A DNA stretch of 64,000 nt from Hyunsoonleella aestuarii (lineage in GTDB: Bacteria; Bacteroidota; Bacteroidia; Flavobacteriales; Flavobacteriaceae): assembly GCF_006148925.1 (NCBI RefSeq), contig NZ_VAWB01000002.1, positions 62,001 to 126,000 on the forward strand. Direction: 5' to 3'. The notes under the pieces are model-generated. The model saw nothing but the letters and a program-made list of their open reading frames with translations, ran no database searches and was not told the origin of the DNA. Of the stretch, positions 36,568-45,146 are shown in pieces. The position numbers and the translations under genes were made by a program. Numbering within the stretch: the first letter of the stretch is position 1; every line of letters starts with the position of its first letter.

Positions 36568-36600
36568 AAAAAAGTCTATCAAATAAATGATAGACTTTTA
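36568..36600. terminator. Bidirectional terminator between ndk and csp
   Basis: AAAAGTCTATCA pairs perfectly with TGATAGACTTTT around a 6-base loop; both flanks are A- or T-rich. It lies between converging genes. Confidence 0.9.
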
Positions 36601-36624
36601 ATTGTAATTGTTAAAGTATATATC

Positions 36625-36816
36625 TTAGATTACTTTTACGTTTACGGCGTTTAATCCTTTTCTACCTTCTTGTAGATCGAATTCTACATTGTCACCTTCA
36701 CGAATTTCATCGATAAGTCCTGAAATGTGTACGAAATGTTCTTTGTTGTTGTCTTCTTCAATGATGAATCCAAAACCTTTAGAGTCATTGAAAAATTTTA
36801 CGGTACCTTTACTCAT
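36625..36816 (-). CDS. Cold-shock protein (CspA family)
   Basis: 63 residues from ATG 36816; ten further open codons upstream are not conserved and are dropped. The single cold-shock domain shows KGTVKFFNDSKGFGFI with RNP1-type KGFGFI and RNP2-type HFVHIS, the aromatic face that binds single-stranded RNA or DNA. It acts as an RNA chaperone. Single gene, with the ndk/csp terminator downstream. Confidence 0.93.
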   Translation of the reverse strand: MSKGTVKFFNDSKGFGFIIEEDNNKEHFVHISGLIDEIREGDNVEFDLQEGRKGLNAVNVKVI

Positions 36817-36913
36817 TGTATTTGTATTAAAATAATTAAGGGGCAAAGATAATGTAAATAACTATAGTATTGTTCTTTTATTTATCTTTTTTATAATTAT
36901 TTTTCAGGTGTAA

Positions 36914-37210
36914 TTACCGTAATATCAATTTCTTAACAATTTCTTTACCCAACTCTTCGTTAAGCATTGAAATAATTTTTTGTTTGCCGTAGTTTAACTC
37001 TTCCCTTAAAACACTTGAACTCAATTGAACAAAAAGTGTATTGCGTTCTAGTTGAATGCCCGTTGTATAATTATTTACACCGTTACCCATGAGTTTTACC
37101 CAAGCATCTTTAACATTTACCTTATCTAAACCTTTTTCAAGCTTGTTTGTTTCCACAAACTCCTTTAAAGCATCTTGAATATTTATATGATCGTTGTTGC
37201 GTTTAGCCAT
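36914..37210 (-). CDS. DUF721 (DciA-like) protein
   Basis: 98 residues. The N-terminal helix region (NIQDALKEFVETNKLEKGLDKVNVKDAWVKLMG) and the beta part (TTGIQLERNTLFVQLSSSVLREELNYGKQKIISMLNEEL) match DUF721. In other bacteria relatives (DciA) load the replicative helicase. It starts 5 bases after recF, forming the recF-dciA pair often seen in Bacteroidota, which supports a DNA-replication role. Confidence 0.82.
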   Translation of the reverse strand: MAKRNNDHINIQDALKEFVETNKLEKGLDKVNVKDAWVKLMGNGVNNYTTGIQLERNTLFVQLSSSVLREELNYGKQKIISMLNEELGKEIVKKLILR

Positions 37211-37215
37211 AGTTT

Positions 37216-38295
37216 TTATAATTTGAAGATCTCGTAAGATTGGTGTACTTGTTTAACAGCATTTTCAGTTCTATCAGCATGAGTATCACTAATAAAAATT
37301 TGCCCAAAATTTTCATCATCAACTAATTTAATAATTTTTGAAACGCGCTGTTCGTCCAATTTATCAAAAATATCATCTAATAATAGAATAGGGCTTACAC
37401 CACTTTGTTCTTTTATAAAATCAAATTGGGCCAATTTTAAGGCTATTAAAAATGACTTTTGTTGCCCTTGACTACCAAACTTTTTAATTGGGTGTTCTTC
37501 AATATTAAATTGTAAATCGTCTTTATGAATACCTATAGTAGTATATTGTAGTGCTTTGTCTTTATTAATAACTGCTTTTAAATGGTTGTAAAGATTATCA
37601 TCAAACAAATCACTTTTATAGACTAACCCAACGGTTTCATTTCCATTGCTAATGGCTTCATATCTGGCTTTAAAAATAGGAACAAAAACTTCTAGAAATG
37701 CACGCCGCTTATCAAATATTTTCGCGCCATAATCATTTAACTGACTATTATATACATCAATAGTGTCTGCATTAAATGTGTGGTTAAGTGCAAAGTATTT
37801 GAGCAAAGCGTTTCGTTGCGCTAAAACTTTATTATACTTTATTAAATTATCGAGATAGCTTTTATCACTTTGAGAAATAACGCTATCTACAAATTTTCTT
37901 CGAATATCGCTACCTTCAACTATTAGATCCCTATCCGCTGGAGAAATTATAACTAAAGGCAAGAAACCAATGTGTTCACTAAATTTATCGTAGGCTTTAG
38001 CATTTCGTTTAATAATTTTTTTTTGACCTCGTTTTAGGCTTATAATTATTTTTTCGATCTTTTCGAGCTTTTGATAGTCGCCATTAATTACAAAAAATTC
38101 TTGACCATGTTTTATGTTTTGGGTAGCAACAGGGTTAAAATAACTCTTACCAAAAGATAAATGATAAATGGCGTCTAATACGTTCGTTTTTCCAATGCCG
38201 TTGTTGCCTACAATACAATTTATTTTATTGTTGAAGTCAAACGATTTGCTATCGAAATTTTTATAATTGAGAAGTGAAAGTGATTTTAAAATCAT
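37216..38295 (-). CDS. recF: DNA replication/repair protein RecF
   Basis: 359 residues, an ABC/SMC-type ATPase that loads RecA at gaps. Walker A GNNGIGKT (30-37), the [27 protein letters not shown] block (about 112-138), signature [18 protein letters not shown] (about 275-292) and Walker [17 protein letters not shown] (about 300-315). Length and layout are normal. Followed directly by the DUF721 gene; divergent from the TPR gene. Confidence 0.95.
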   Translation of the reverse strand: MILKSLSLLNYKNFDSKSFDFNNKINCIVGNNGIGKTNVLDAIYHLSFGKSYFNPVATQNIKHGQEFFVINGDYQKLEKIEKIIISLKRGQKKIIKRNAKAYDKFSEHIGFLPLVIISPADRDLIVEGSDIRRKFVDSVISQSDKSYLDNLIKYNKVLAQRNALLKYFALNHTFNADTIDVYNSQLNDYGAKIFDKRRAFLEVFVPIFKARYEAISNGNETVGLVYKSDLFDDNLYNHLKAVINKDKALQYTTIGIHKDDLQFNIEEHPIKKFGSQGQQKSFLIALKLAQFDFIKEQSGVSPILLLDDIFDKLDEQRVSKIIKLVDDENFGQIFISDTHADRTENAVKQVHQSYEIFKL

Positions 38296-38399
38296 AAAAA
38301 AGATAACTTAAACCTATTCTTGCGTGGTTAGCTCCGAAAAGAAGTGCAAATTATTGAAAAATATCAAATAAATTACCTTTTAGTTATGAAGAAAAATTA

Positions 38400-38407
38400 T
38401 ATTTTTG
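38400..38407 (+). promoter_or_regulatory. -7 element of the TPR-ribH operon
   Basis: TATTTTTG fits TAnnTTTG and is 21 bases before the TPR gene ATG at 38429. No -33 TTG at a normal distance. Confidence 0.5.
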
Positions 38408-38428
38408 CGGCGCATTAATATATAATAT

Positions 38429-39199
38429 ATGGCAACTTATAATAAAAGAGGATATAAACCGAAAACAAAGGTAGCGAAAGAGCAAAATATAGAAGAAGGA
38501 TCTACTACAGCTGAAGTTTTTAACACCTTAGATGAAACTGCTTCTAAAACGGAAGCGTTTGTTGAAAAAAATCAAAAATACATTTTTGTTATTATAGGAA
38601 TTGTCGCAGCTATAGTTTTAGGGTACTTAGGGTATAATGAGTATATAGCAAAACCTAAGCAAGTAGAGGCTATGAATGATATGTTTCAAGCTCAGAAATA
38701 CTTTAATGAAGCAGTAAATGGAACTGAAAAGGATTCGCTTTATAATTTAGCATTAAATGGAGGTGAAGGAAAATTTGGTTTGTTAGATATTATTAATGAG
38801 TATAGTGGTACCCAATCCGCAAACCTTGCAAACTATTATGCTGGAACGGCCTATTTACGACTTAAAGATTACAAAAATGCAGTTGAGCATTTAGGTAATT
38901 TTAAAAGTGATGATGAGATATTAGCTCCCTTGGCAAAAGGAAATATAGGAGACGCCTTTGTTCAATTGAATCAGCCGGAAGATGCTTTAGATTATTATGA
39001 ACAAGCTGCTCAAATGCGCAGTAATGAGTATACAACACCAATGTATTTATACAAAGCTGGAACTATTGCATTAGATTTAGGACAAGCTGATAAGGCTTTA
39101 GGTTATTTTGAGCGTATTAAGAATGACTACCCTAATTCAACCGAGGCATCTACAGTTGATGTGTTTATAGGTAAAGCGCAAGTAATGGCAAACAAATAA
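38429..39199 (+). CDS. Membrane-anchored tetratricopeptide (YfgM-like) protein
   Basis: 256 residues: a basic N-terminus, an acidic stretch, one membrane helix (about 49-69, YIFVIIGIVAAIVLGYLGYNEY) and a periplasmic helical repeat region with TPR units (LANYYAGTAYLRLKDYKNAVEHL, GDAFVQLNQPEDALDYYEQAA, GTIALDLGQADKALGYFERI). YfgM-like proteins act in chaperone networks at the Sec translocon; a similar role is likely here. ribH starts 1 base after its stop. Confidence 0.85.
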   Translation: MATYNKRGYKPKTKVAKEQNIEEGSTTAEVFNTLDETASKTEAFVEKNQKYIFVIIGIVAAIVLGYLGYNEYIAKPKQVEAMNDMFQAQKYFNEAVNGTEKDSLYNLALNGGEGKFGLLDIINEYSGTQSANLANYYAGTAYLRLKDYKNAVEHLGNFKSDDEILAPLAKGNIGDAFVQLNQPEDALDYYEQAAQMRSNEYTTPMYLYKAGTIALDLGQADKALGYFERIKNDYPNSTEASTVDVFIGKAQVMANK

Positions 39200-39200
39200 T

Positions 39201-39686
39201 ATGGCTACGGCAAATAAAAATTTATCAGACTACGATAAAACAACAATCCCAAACGCGAATAAATTTCGGTTTGGGATTGTTGTTTCAGAATGGAACGATA
39301 CCATTACCGAAGGATTATATCAAGGGGCCTATAATGCATTAATAGACAATGGTGTTTTGCCAAGTAATATTGTTCGTTGGGATGTTCCAGGTAGTTTCGA
39401 GCTTATTTATGGAAGCAAAAAAATGCAAGAGCAAATGGTAAATGCCGTAATTGCAATTGGTAGTGTTATTCAGGGAGAAACAAAACATTTCGATTTTGTT
39501 TGTGAAGCTGTTTCGCAAGGGATTAAAGACTTGAATGTCATTCGTGAGACACCAGTAATATTTTGTGTGCTTACTGATAATAATTTACAACAAGCACAAG
39601 AACGATCCGGAGGGAAGCATGGTAATAAAGGTACCGAAGCTGCTATTGCTGCTATAAAAATGGCGGAACTTCGTAAAAACAGTTAG
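39201..39686 (+). CDS. ribH: 6,7-dimethyl-8-ribityllumazine synthase
   Basis: 161 residues. Condenses the pyrimidine intermediate and dihydroxybutanone phosphate in riboflavin synthesis. Motifs are FGIVVSEWND (substrate loop), VPGSFELIYGSKKM, the GSVIQGETKHFDFV active-site block with its His, and GNKGTEAAIAAIKMA. Normal length; probably forms the 60-mer or a pentamer. Second gene of the TPR-ribH operon, followed by an inverted repeat. Confidence 0.95.
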   Translation: MATANKNLSDYDKTTIPNANKFRFGIVVSEWNDTITEGLYQGAYNALIDNGVLPSNIVRWDVPGSFELIYGSKKMQEQMVNAVIAIGSVIQGETKHFDFVCEAVSQGIKDLNVIRETPVIFCVLTDNNLQQAQERSGGKHGNKGTEAAIAAIKMAELRKNS

Positions 39687-39699
39687 AGTATTTTAAATA

Positions 39700-39742
39700 C
39701 CAAATACATTAGTCTTTAATATGTAAGGCGATTGGTATTTGG
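39700..39742 (+). terminator. Inverted repeat after ribH
   Basis: CCAAATAC (39700-39707) and GTATTTGG (39735-39742) pair perfectly with a 27-base AT-rich loop and are followed by AATTTTATATTTTT. A long-loop terminator is plausible. Confidence 0.5.
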
Positions 39743-39824
39743 AATTTTATATTTTTGGATATTACACTGTTTTTTTGTTAACAATTTTTAGCATTTCTAC
39801 TCTGTCTTTCTGTTACATTTTAAG

Positions 39825-39832
39825 TATTTTTG
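39825..39832 (+). promoter_or_regulatory. -7 element before the small-paralog/mutL operon
   Basis: TATTTTTG (39825-39832) lies 20 bases before the TTG start at 39853. A second copy at 39750-39757 is also possible, with a TTG 15 bases before it. Confidence 0.45.
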
Positions 39833-39852
39833 AGGGATAAGCACTTTAGACT

Positions 39853-40077
39853 TTGTTTAAGCAACGAAAGCATAGAACCTTTAATTATAAACCGAGGTTT
39901 TCTCATGATAATGAGCATGAATCCATTGACAAATCTGTTGATAAACCAGATTTTGTTTCCAGGTGGAAAGAGTTAAGACCAAGGAAGCGAAGAGGAACAA
40001 TCTCGTTGCGAACATTAATTATAGTTTTGGTATTATTATTGATTTGTATGTTTTGGTTAGAATCGAAAATCAATTAA
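39853..40077 (+). CDS. Small basic tail-anchored protein, paralog A
   Basis: 74 residues with a TTG start (stop codon two codons upstream in frame; no other start). Basic N-terminal half beginning KQRKHRTFNYKPRF and a single C-terminal membrane helix (about 52-68, RTLIIVLVLLLICMFWL). The F-x-Y-x-P-R-F pattern is repeated in the next gene (FSYTPRY), so the two are diverged duplicates with the same topology. Flavobacterial relatives are sometimes labelled riboflavin synthase beta subunit, which nothing in the sequence backs. Function unknown; operon with paralog B and mutL. Confidence 0.6.
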   Translation: MFKQRKHRTFNYKPRFSHDNEHESIDKSVDKPDFVSRWKELRPRKRRGTISLRTLIIVLVLLLICMFWLESKIN

Positions 40078-40094
40078 TTTAAAGCTTAGAAATT

Positions 40095-40382
40095 ATGGGA
40101 CTTTTAAAACTTCGAAAAAACAAAAAATTTAGTTATACACCACGTTATTATAAAGGTGGTGAAGAGGGAAGTCCGTTTCAAATTAAGCATAAATTTGATG
40201 ATTATAGGAAAACGGTGGGAAGCAATTCAGGACTTAAAAACAAGTTTAATAATGCTTTAGATGATTTTAAGAACAACCCAGATAGGGAAGCTAATAGACG
40301 TATTTTAATAATTGTTGCAGTTTTAATATTGGTATTTCTCTTTATTATCGATTTCGATTTATCTATATTCTTTTCTAAGTAA
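40095..40382 (+). CDS. Small basic tail-anchored protein, paralog B
   Basis: 95 residues: basic N-terminus LKLRKNKKFSYTPRYYKGG, a polar helical middle (KFDDYRKTVGSNSGLKNKFNNALDDF) and a C-terminal membrane helix (about 74-92). The first 20 residues are clearly related to paralog A. It lies 17 bases after A and 3 bases before mutL, so all three are probably on one mRNA. Role unknown; could recruit something to the inner membrane. Confidence 0.7.
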   Translation: MGLLKLRKNKKFSYTPRYYKGGEEGSPFQIKHKFDDYRKTVGSNSGLKNKFNNALDDFKNNPDREANRRILIIVAVLILVFLFIIDFDLSIFFSK

Positions 40383-40385
40383 TAT

Positions 40386-42236
40386 ATGGCAGACATAATT
40401 CAGCTATTACCAGACCATGTAGCAAACCAAATTGCTGCGGGAGAAGTTGTGCAACGCCCCGCCTCTGTGGTAAAAGAATTGCTGGAAAATGCCATTGATG
40501 CGGGAGCAAATAGTATCAAACTCATTGTAAAAGATGCTGGAAAAACCCTTGTTCAAGTTATTGATGATGGTAAGGGAATGAGTACTACAGATGCGCGTTT
40601 AAGTTTTGAACGACATGCCACATCAAAAATCAGAACTGCTGACGACCTTTTTCTATTAAACACAAAAGGTTTTCGTGGTGAAGCTTTAGCAAGTATCGCG
40701 GCGATTGCTCATGTGGAGTTGAAAACCAAGCAAGAACAAGATGAGGTTGGTACAAGTATAGAAATAGAAGGGAGTAATGTGGTGTCTCAAGAAATGGTGG
40801 TTACGCCTCAAGGAACATCTATAGCCGTTAAGAATTTATTTTTCAATATACCGGCTAGACGTAATTTTTTAAAATCCGATACTGTTGAGCTACGTCATGT
40901 TATCGACGAGTTTCATCGTGTGGCATTAGCACATCCTAATATTTCTTTTTCATTGTACAATAATGGCAGTGAAACCTTTAATCTTCCAGTTAGCAACTAC
41001 AGACAGCGTATTGTTAATATTTTTGGAAATAAAACAAATGAAAAGCTCGTGCCCGTTGAGGAAGAAACGGAAGTTCTGAAAATTTCAGGATTTGTGGGTA
41101 AACCCGAGTTTGCAAAACGAACAAGGGGGGAGCAATACTTTTTTGTAAATAACCGATTTATTAAAAGTGCTTATTTAAACCATGCTATTTCATCAGCTTA
41201 TGAAGGGTTGTTGAAGAATGGTACACACGCCAGTTATTTTTTAAATCTGGAGGTTGACCCTAAAACCATCGACATAAATATTCATCCAACTAAAACAGAA
41301 ATAAAGTTTGATGACGAGCATACATTATATGCTTTATTGCGTTCTGCCGTTAAGCATAGTCTAGGGCAGTTCAATATTGCGCCGGTATTAGATTTTGACC
41401 GTGATGCTAACTTAGATACCCCATATCATATTTCTAAAGACCGAGTTAATGTTCCTAAGATCGAAGTGGATAAAGGATTTAACCCGTTTAGGGAGGAAAA
41501 GAAATCGTTTACTTCCACAATGTCTTACAAAAAAGAACCTACGGCTGGATGGGAAAGCTTGTATCAGGAAATAGAAGTAAAAAATGACAATATTGAAAGT
41601 GACTTTAGTGACCATAAATTTGAAAGCGAAGTATCTACAGGAACTATTTTTGAAGAGGATAAAAAAATTGATAATGGTAATACAACCTACCAGTTACATA
41701 ACAAATATATAGTAAGTACGATTAAATCAGGGATGTTGGTAATTGATCAGTTTCGCGCACATCAGCGTATTTTATACGAAGATTTTCTTCAACATATAAC
41801 AATTTCAAAAGCTGTAAGTCAACAATTATTGTTTCCATTGGAGTTACATTTTACAAAACAAGAAACTGATATTATTTCTAACTTAAAAGAAGAATTAGAA
41901 AGCACTGGGTTTATATTTTCTAGTATTTTAGAAGAAACAATGCAAATCACTGGAGTTCCAGTAGGCGTTCCAGAGAGCGAAGTGTCAATTATTTTAGAGC
42001 AATTGATTAGTGATATCGAAAACGAAGTACCCGATTCGCATTTTAGTACTACCGATCTATTAGCAAAATCGATGGCTAAAAGTTTAGCGATAAAACCTGG
42101 GCAATCTATTTTAAAAGAAGAGCAAGAACATCTCGTGAATAAACTTTTTGCTTGTAAAGAACCTAACGTTTCTCCTACTAACCGAACGACATTTATTACC
42201 ATGACGGTTGATGAGTTAGATAAAAAATTTAGATAA
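40386..42236 (+). CDS. mutL: DNA mismatch repair protein MutL (nuclease motif altered)
   Basis: 616 residues. The N-terminal GHKL ATPase is intact: ENAIDAGA (about 35-42), DDGKGM (about 60-65) and TKGFRGEALASIA (about 94-106). The C-terminal dimerisation domain carries DQFRAHQRILYE at 454-465 where endonuclease-type MutL has DQHAxxERxxYE, so the metal-binding His is Phe456 and the Glu is Gln460. Near the end PTNRTTF (597-603) stands in place of the usual CPHGRPT. The protein therefore probably lacks latent nickase activity, although no MutH is seen. Operon with the small paralogs before it and the rhomboids after. Confidence 0.93.
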   Translation: MADIIQLLPDHVANQIAAGEVVQRPASVVKELLENAIDAGANSIKLIVKDAGKTLVQVIDDGKGMSTTDARLSFERHATSKIRTADDLFLLNTKGFRGEALASIAAIAHVELKTKQEQDEVGTSIEIEGSNVVSQEMVVTPQGTSIAVKNLFFNIPARRNFLKSDTVELRHVIDEFHRVALAHPNISFSLYNNGSETFNLPVSNYRQRIVNIFGNKTNEKLVPVEEETEVLKISGFVGKPEFAKRTRGEQYFFVNNRFIKSAYLNHAISSAYEGLLKNGTHASYFLNLEVDPKTIDINIHPTKTEIKFDDEHTLYALLRSAVKHSLGQFNIAPVLDFDRDANLDTPYHISKDRVNVPKIEVDKGFNPFREEKKSFTSTMSYKKEPTAGWESLYQEIEVKNDNIESDFSDHKFESEVSTGTIFEEDKKIDNGNTTYQLHNKYIVSTIKSGMLVIDQFRAHQRILYEDFLQHITISKAVSQQLLFPLELHFTKQETDIISNLKEELESTGFIFSSILEETMQITGVPVGVPESEVSIILEQLISDIENEVPDSHFSTTDLLAKSMAKSLAIKPGQSILKEEQEHLVNKLFACKEPNVSPTNRTTFITMTVDELDKKFR

Positions 42237-42239
42237 GTT

Positions 42240-42971
42240 ATGATGAGGATTTCAGATACTGTTAAGCATTTATTAATCATTAATGTGATTATGTTTATTG
42301 GTACAATAGCAATTGGAGATGGTGTTTTGTTCTATGATTGGTTTGCTATGCATTTTCCAAAAAATGAAGCGTTTAAACCTTGGCAGATATTTACGCACAT
42401 GTTTATGCATGGTGGACCTTCTCACTTATTGTTTAATATGTTTGCTTTGTGGATGTTTGGTACACCTGTAGAACAATATTTGGGAGGAAAGAAGTTTCTT
42501 TTTTTATATCTCTCTGCTGGATTGGGAGCAGTAGCATTACAGATTGGGTATTATTATTTTCAGTATTTACCTATGGAAGCTCAAGCATTACAACTAGGAG
42601 CAACTCACGATCAGATTATTGAAGTTTTTAAAGATGGAAAAGTTTTTACCGCAATAGGACAAAAGTTCAATGAAATTTATTTTGCTTCTATGGTCGGTGC
42701 CTCTGGATGTATTATGGGAGTAATGGCTGCTTTTGCCTTAATGAACCCTAATGCAGAATTAATGATGATATTTTTACCAATTCCCATAAAAGCAAAATAT
42801 TTTATTCCTGGAATAATTTTAATCGATTTAATATCAGGTGTATCTGGACAATCCATTTTTGGATATGGAAATATTGCTCATTTTGCCCATGTTGGAGGTG
42901 CGGTAACAGGTTTTTTAGTGATGTGGTATTGGAAAAAAACACAGTTTAATAAAAATAGATGGGATCTATGA
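42240..42971 (+). CDS. Rhomboid intramembrane serine protease A
   Basis: 243 residues with about six membrane helices. Catalytic Ser155 in GASG (153-156) and His217 in AHVGG form the dyad; the loop WQIFTHMFMHGGPSHLLFNMFALWMFG (about 48-74) is the standard oxyanion-side block with HxxxN. It cleaves transmembrane helices of other membrane proteins; targets unknown. A roughly 50-residue insertion (about 100-148) between helices is noticeable. Starts 3 bases after mutL; the next rhomboid gene overlaps its stop. Confidence 0.9.
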   Translation: MMRISDTVKHLLIINVIMFIGTIAIGDGVLFYDWFAMHFPKNEAFKPWQIFTHMFMHGGPSHLLFNMFALWMFGTPVEQYLGGKKFLFLYLSAGLGAVALQIGYYYFQYLPMEAQALQLGATHDQIIEVFKDGKVFTAIGQKFNEIYFASMVGASGCIMGVMAAFALMNPNAELMMIFLPIPIKAKYFIPGIILIDLISGVSGQSIFGYGNIAHFAHVGGAVTGFLVMWYWKKTQFNKNRWDL

Positions 42972-43810
42972 CTTTAACTGATGATATTAAAGGAAAGCTT
43001 AAAAGGCTTAATGTATTAGAAAAAATAATCGCAATTAACGTTGTGATTTTTGTTTTGGGCCTACTCTTTAAGCCAGTAATAGGTTGGTTAGAATTACCAA
43101 GTAACATTGGCGATTTTATATTGCAACCGTGGTCCATAGTTACTTATGCTTTTGCTCATTATGACTTTTTACATATCCTATTTAATATGATTTGGTTGTA
43201 TGTGATAGGTCAGTGGTTTCTTAATCTATTTAATCCAAAATTAGCGTTGAATATTTATTTTTTAGGAGCCATTTGTGGAGGTTTATTGTATTTACTTGCT
43301 CATGCCTTATTTCCAGATTTATTGGGGAATTCGCGTTTAGTTGGTGCATCGGCATCGGTGCGTGCGTTGCTTATATTTTTATGTGCTTATATGCCCAATC
43401 ATGGCATGCGATTTTTCACATTTAACTTAAAGCTTTGGTATATTGGAGTTGCTATAGTAGTTATTGATTTATTCGGTCTTTTTGGATACAATACAGGAGG
43501 TAATTTAGCGCATTTAGGAGGTGTTTTGCTTGGTTATTTTTATGCGAAACAACTAGTTAAGGGCAATGATATTGGTAAAGGGTTTGAACGTTTTATGGAC
43601 GGTTTTGTGAATATGTTTAAATCGTCTAAAAAAGGACCTTTAAAAACGGTACATAAGAATAAGGGCAAAGTTGGAGGATATACGAAAGCCGATTTTAATG
43701 AGTTTAATAATCAGAAGAAAATTGACGTTATTCTAGATAAAATCAGTAAAAGTGGATATGATAGTTTAACGGCTGAAGAGAAAGAGTTTTTGTTTAAAGC
43801 AGGAAAATAA
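42968..43810 (+). CDS. Rhomboid intramembrane protease B (GASA variant)
   Basis: 280 residues from ATG 42968, whose ATGA overlaps the stop of rhomboid A; an ATG 9 bases earlier is less likely. Ser128 lies in LVGASASV (the Gly after Ser is Ala) and His182 in AHLGG, with HILFNMIWLYVIG for the HxxxN block. The C-terminal 80 residues are cytosolic, basic and end in LDKISKSGYDSLTAEEKEFLFK, a short helical tail seen in many flavobacterial rhomboids. Probably active despite the Ala. Tandem with rhomboid A. Confidence 0.88.
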   Translation: MTLTDDIKGKLKRLNVLEKIIAINVVIFVLGLLFKPVIGWLELPSNIGDFILQPWSIVTYAFAHYDFLHILFNMIWLYVIGQWFLNLFNPKLALNIYFLGAICGGLLYLLAHALFPDLLGNSRLVGASASVRALLIFLCAYMPNHGMRFFTFNLKLWYIGVAIVVIDLFGLFGYNTGGNLAHLGGVLLGYFYAKQLVKGNDIGKGFERFMDGFVNMFKSSKKGPLKTVHKNKGKVGGYTKADFNEFNNQKKIDVILDKISKSGYDSLTAEEKEFLFKAGK

Positions 43811-43814
43811 CAAA

Positions 43815-44840
43815 ATGAAAAAATTGAGCTTCATTAGCAAAATTATTTATGCCATAAATGTTGTAGTTGCTGTTCTATTGCTATTTTCTTTTGTTCTACC
43901 ATATTTACCTCCAAAGACCTTTTCGGTCCTATCTGTGTTAAACCTTGGAGTTTCATTCCTCATAATAAGCAATATTTTATTTTTTATTTATTGGCTTGTT
44001 AGAATAAAGAGACAAATGATACTTTCTTTTGTTGTGCTTTTGTTAGGCTATTTTATGTTTGGTTCATTATATAAGTTCTCATCCGAAAAAAACATTGAAG
44101 ACGAGAATAATTTTAAAGTGATGAATTATAATGTGCGCCTTTTTAATTTATACGATTGGATACCGGAGGACAATATTGAAACCAAAATAACCAGCTTTAT
44201 AAAAGCTGAAGTCCCCGATATTTTAAGCATTCAAGAGTATCATCCTCATAAGAATATAGATTTATCCTTTTTTAAATATAAATATGAAAAATTATCTGGG
44301 AAAAAGACGAAATATGGACAGGCTATTTTCTCTCAATTCCCAATAGTTAATAGCGGTTCTATTGAGTTTCCTAATACAGGAAATAATGCTGTTTTTGCTG
44401 ATGTAGTAAAAAACTTAGATACTATTAGAGTATACAATATTCATCTGGAGTCTTTACATCTTAATACAAATGTAGAAGACTTAAAAAATGAAGACTCAGA
44501 ACGATTACTTAAGAGAATTGGGAATACCTTTAAAATGCAGCAATTTCAAACTGAATTATTCTTGATGCATAAAGAAAAATGTAAATATAAAATGGTTGTA
44601 TGTGGAGATTTTAATAACACGGCTTTTTCTTATGTTTATAGAAGGATAAAAGGCGGGTTGAACGATACATTTAAAGAAGCTGGTGGTGGTTTTGGTCGTA
44701 CTTATGACTTTAAATTTTTCCCAATACGTATCGATTTTATCTTTTCAGATGAATCCTTCGCTGTGAATGGTTTTAAAACTTATGATGAACGGTTTTCAGA
44801 CCATTATCCTGTTATGACTACCTTGAGTTTGCAGAAATAG
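43815..44840 (+). CDS. Endonuclease/exonuclease/phosphatase-family membrane protein
   Basis: 341 residues: three membrane helices near the N-terminus (about 8-30, 38-62, 68-88) and an EEP catalytic domain (about 95-341) with MNYNVRLFNLYDW, the metal Glu in SIQEYHP, CGDFNNTAFS and the final SDHYPVM His. EEP enzymes cut phosphodiesters or phospholipid heads; the membrane anchor puts this domain in the periplasm or cytosol, I cannot tell which. It follows rhomboid B by 4 bases. Confidence 0.88.
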   Translation: MKKLSFISKIIYAINVVVAVLLLFSFVLPYLPPKTFSVLSVLNLGVSFLIISNILFFIYWLVRIKRQMILSFVVLLLGYFMFGSLYKFSSEKNIEDENNFKVMNYNVRLFNLYDWIPEDNIETKITSFIKAEVPDILSIQEYHPHKNIDLSFFKYKYEKLSGKKTKYGQAIFSQFPIVNSGSIEFPNTGNNAVFADVVKNLDTIRVYNIHLESLHLNTNVEDLKNEDSERLLKRIGNTFKMQQFQTELFLMHKEKCKYKMVVCGDFNNTAFSYVYRRIKGGLNDTFKEAGGGFGRTYDFKFFPIRIDFIFSDESFAVNGFKTYDERFSDHYPVMTTLSLQK

Positions 44841-45146
44841 TTACATAAGCGTACAATCGACTACGTCAGAAATAATATGAATTACCAAACCTAAGGCAAC
44901 CAATCTAGACTTCTTAGGAATTAGCAGAAATAAATAAAAAGTTATAGCGAAATAGGAGTGAAGCGGATGAAAATTAATACTGCATCTGTTTGAATCAAAA
45001 AACGTTGTGGCTAATAGATGGTCTAAGTCTATTACAAATGCGGCCAACATAGTTATAAAGGCAATTTTCCAATTTTCCCGATAAAAAATTAATGCTACTA
45101 CTAGCGGAATAAGAAAATGACATCCATAGTGCACTAGAGATTGCAT
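44841..45146 (-). CDS. DUF6122-like membrane protein
   Basis: 101 residues with about three membrane helices and a conserved-looking acidic/His set: HYGCHFLIPLVVALIF, AAFVIDLDHLLA and FHPLHSYFAI with HIISDVVDC near the end. Spaced His and Asp residues suggest a metal-dependent membrane hydrolase of the YdjM/YwnF sort, but activity is unknown. It abuts wbqC (1-base overlap) and converges with the EEP gene with no gap. Confidence 0.75.
   Translation of the reverse strand: MQSLVHYGCHFLIPLVVALIFYRENWKIAFITMLAAFVIDLDHLLATTFFDSNRCSINFHPLHSYFAITFYLFLLIPKKSRLVALGLVIHIISDVVDCTLM

Noticed and set aside
41819-42280. 153-codon minus-strand frame opposite mutL
   Set aside because: Covers conserved mutL C-terminal sequence on the other strand; a shadow.
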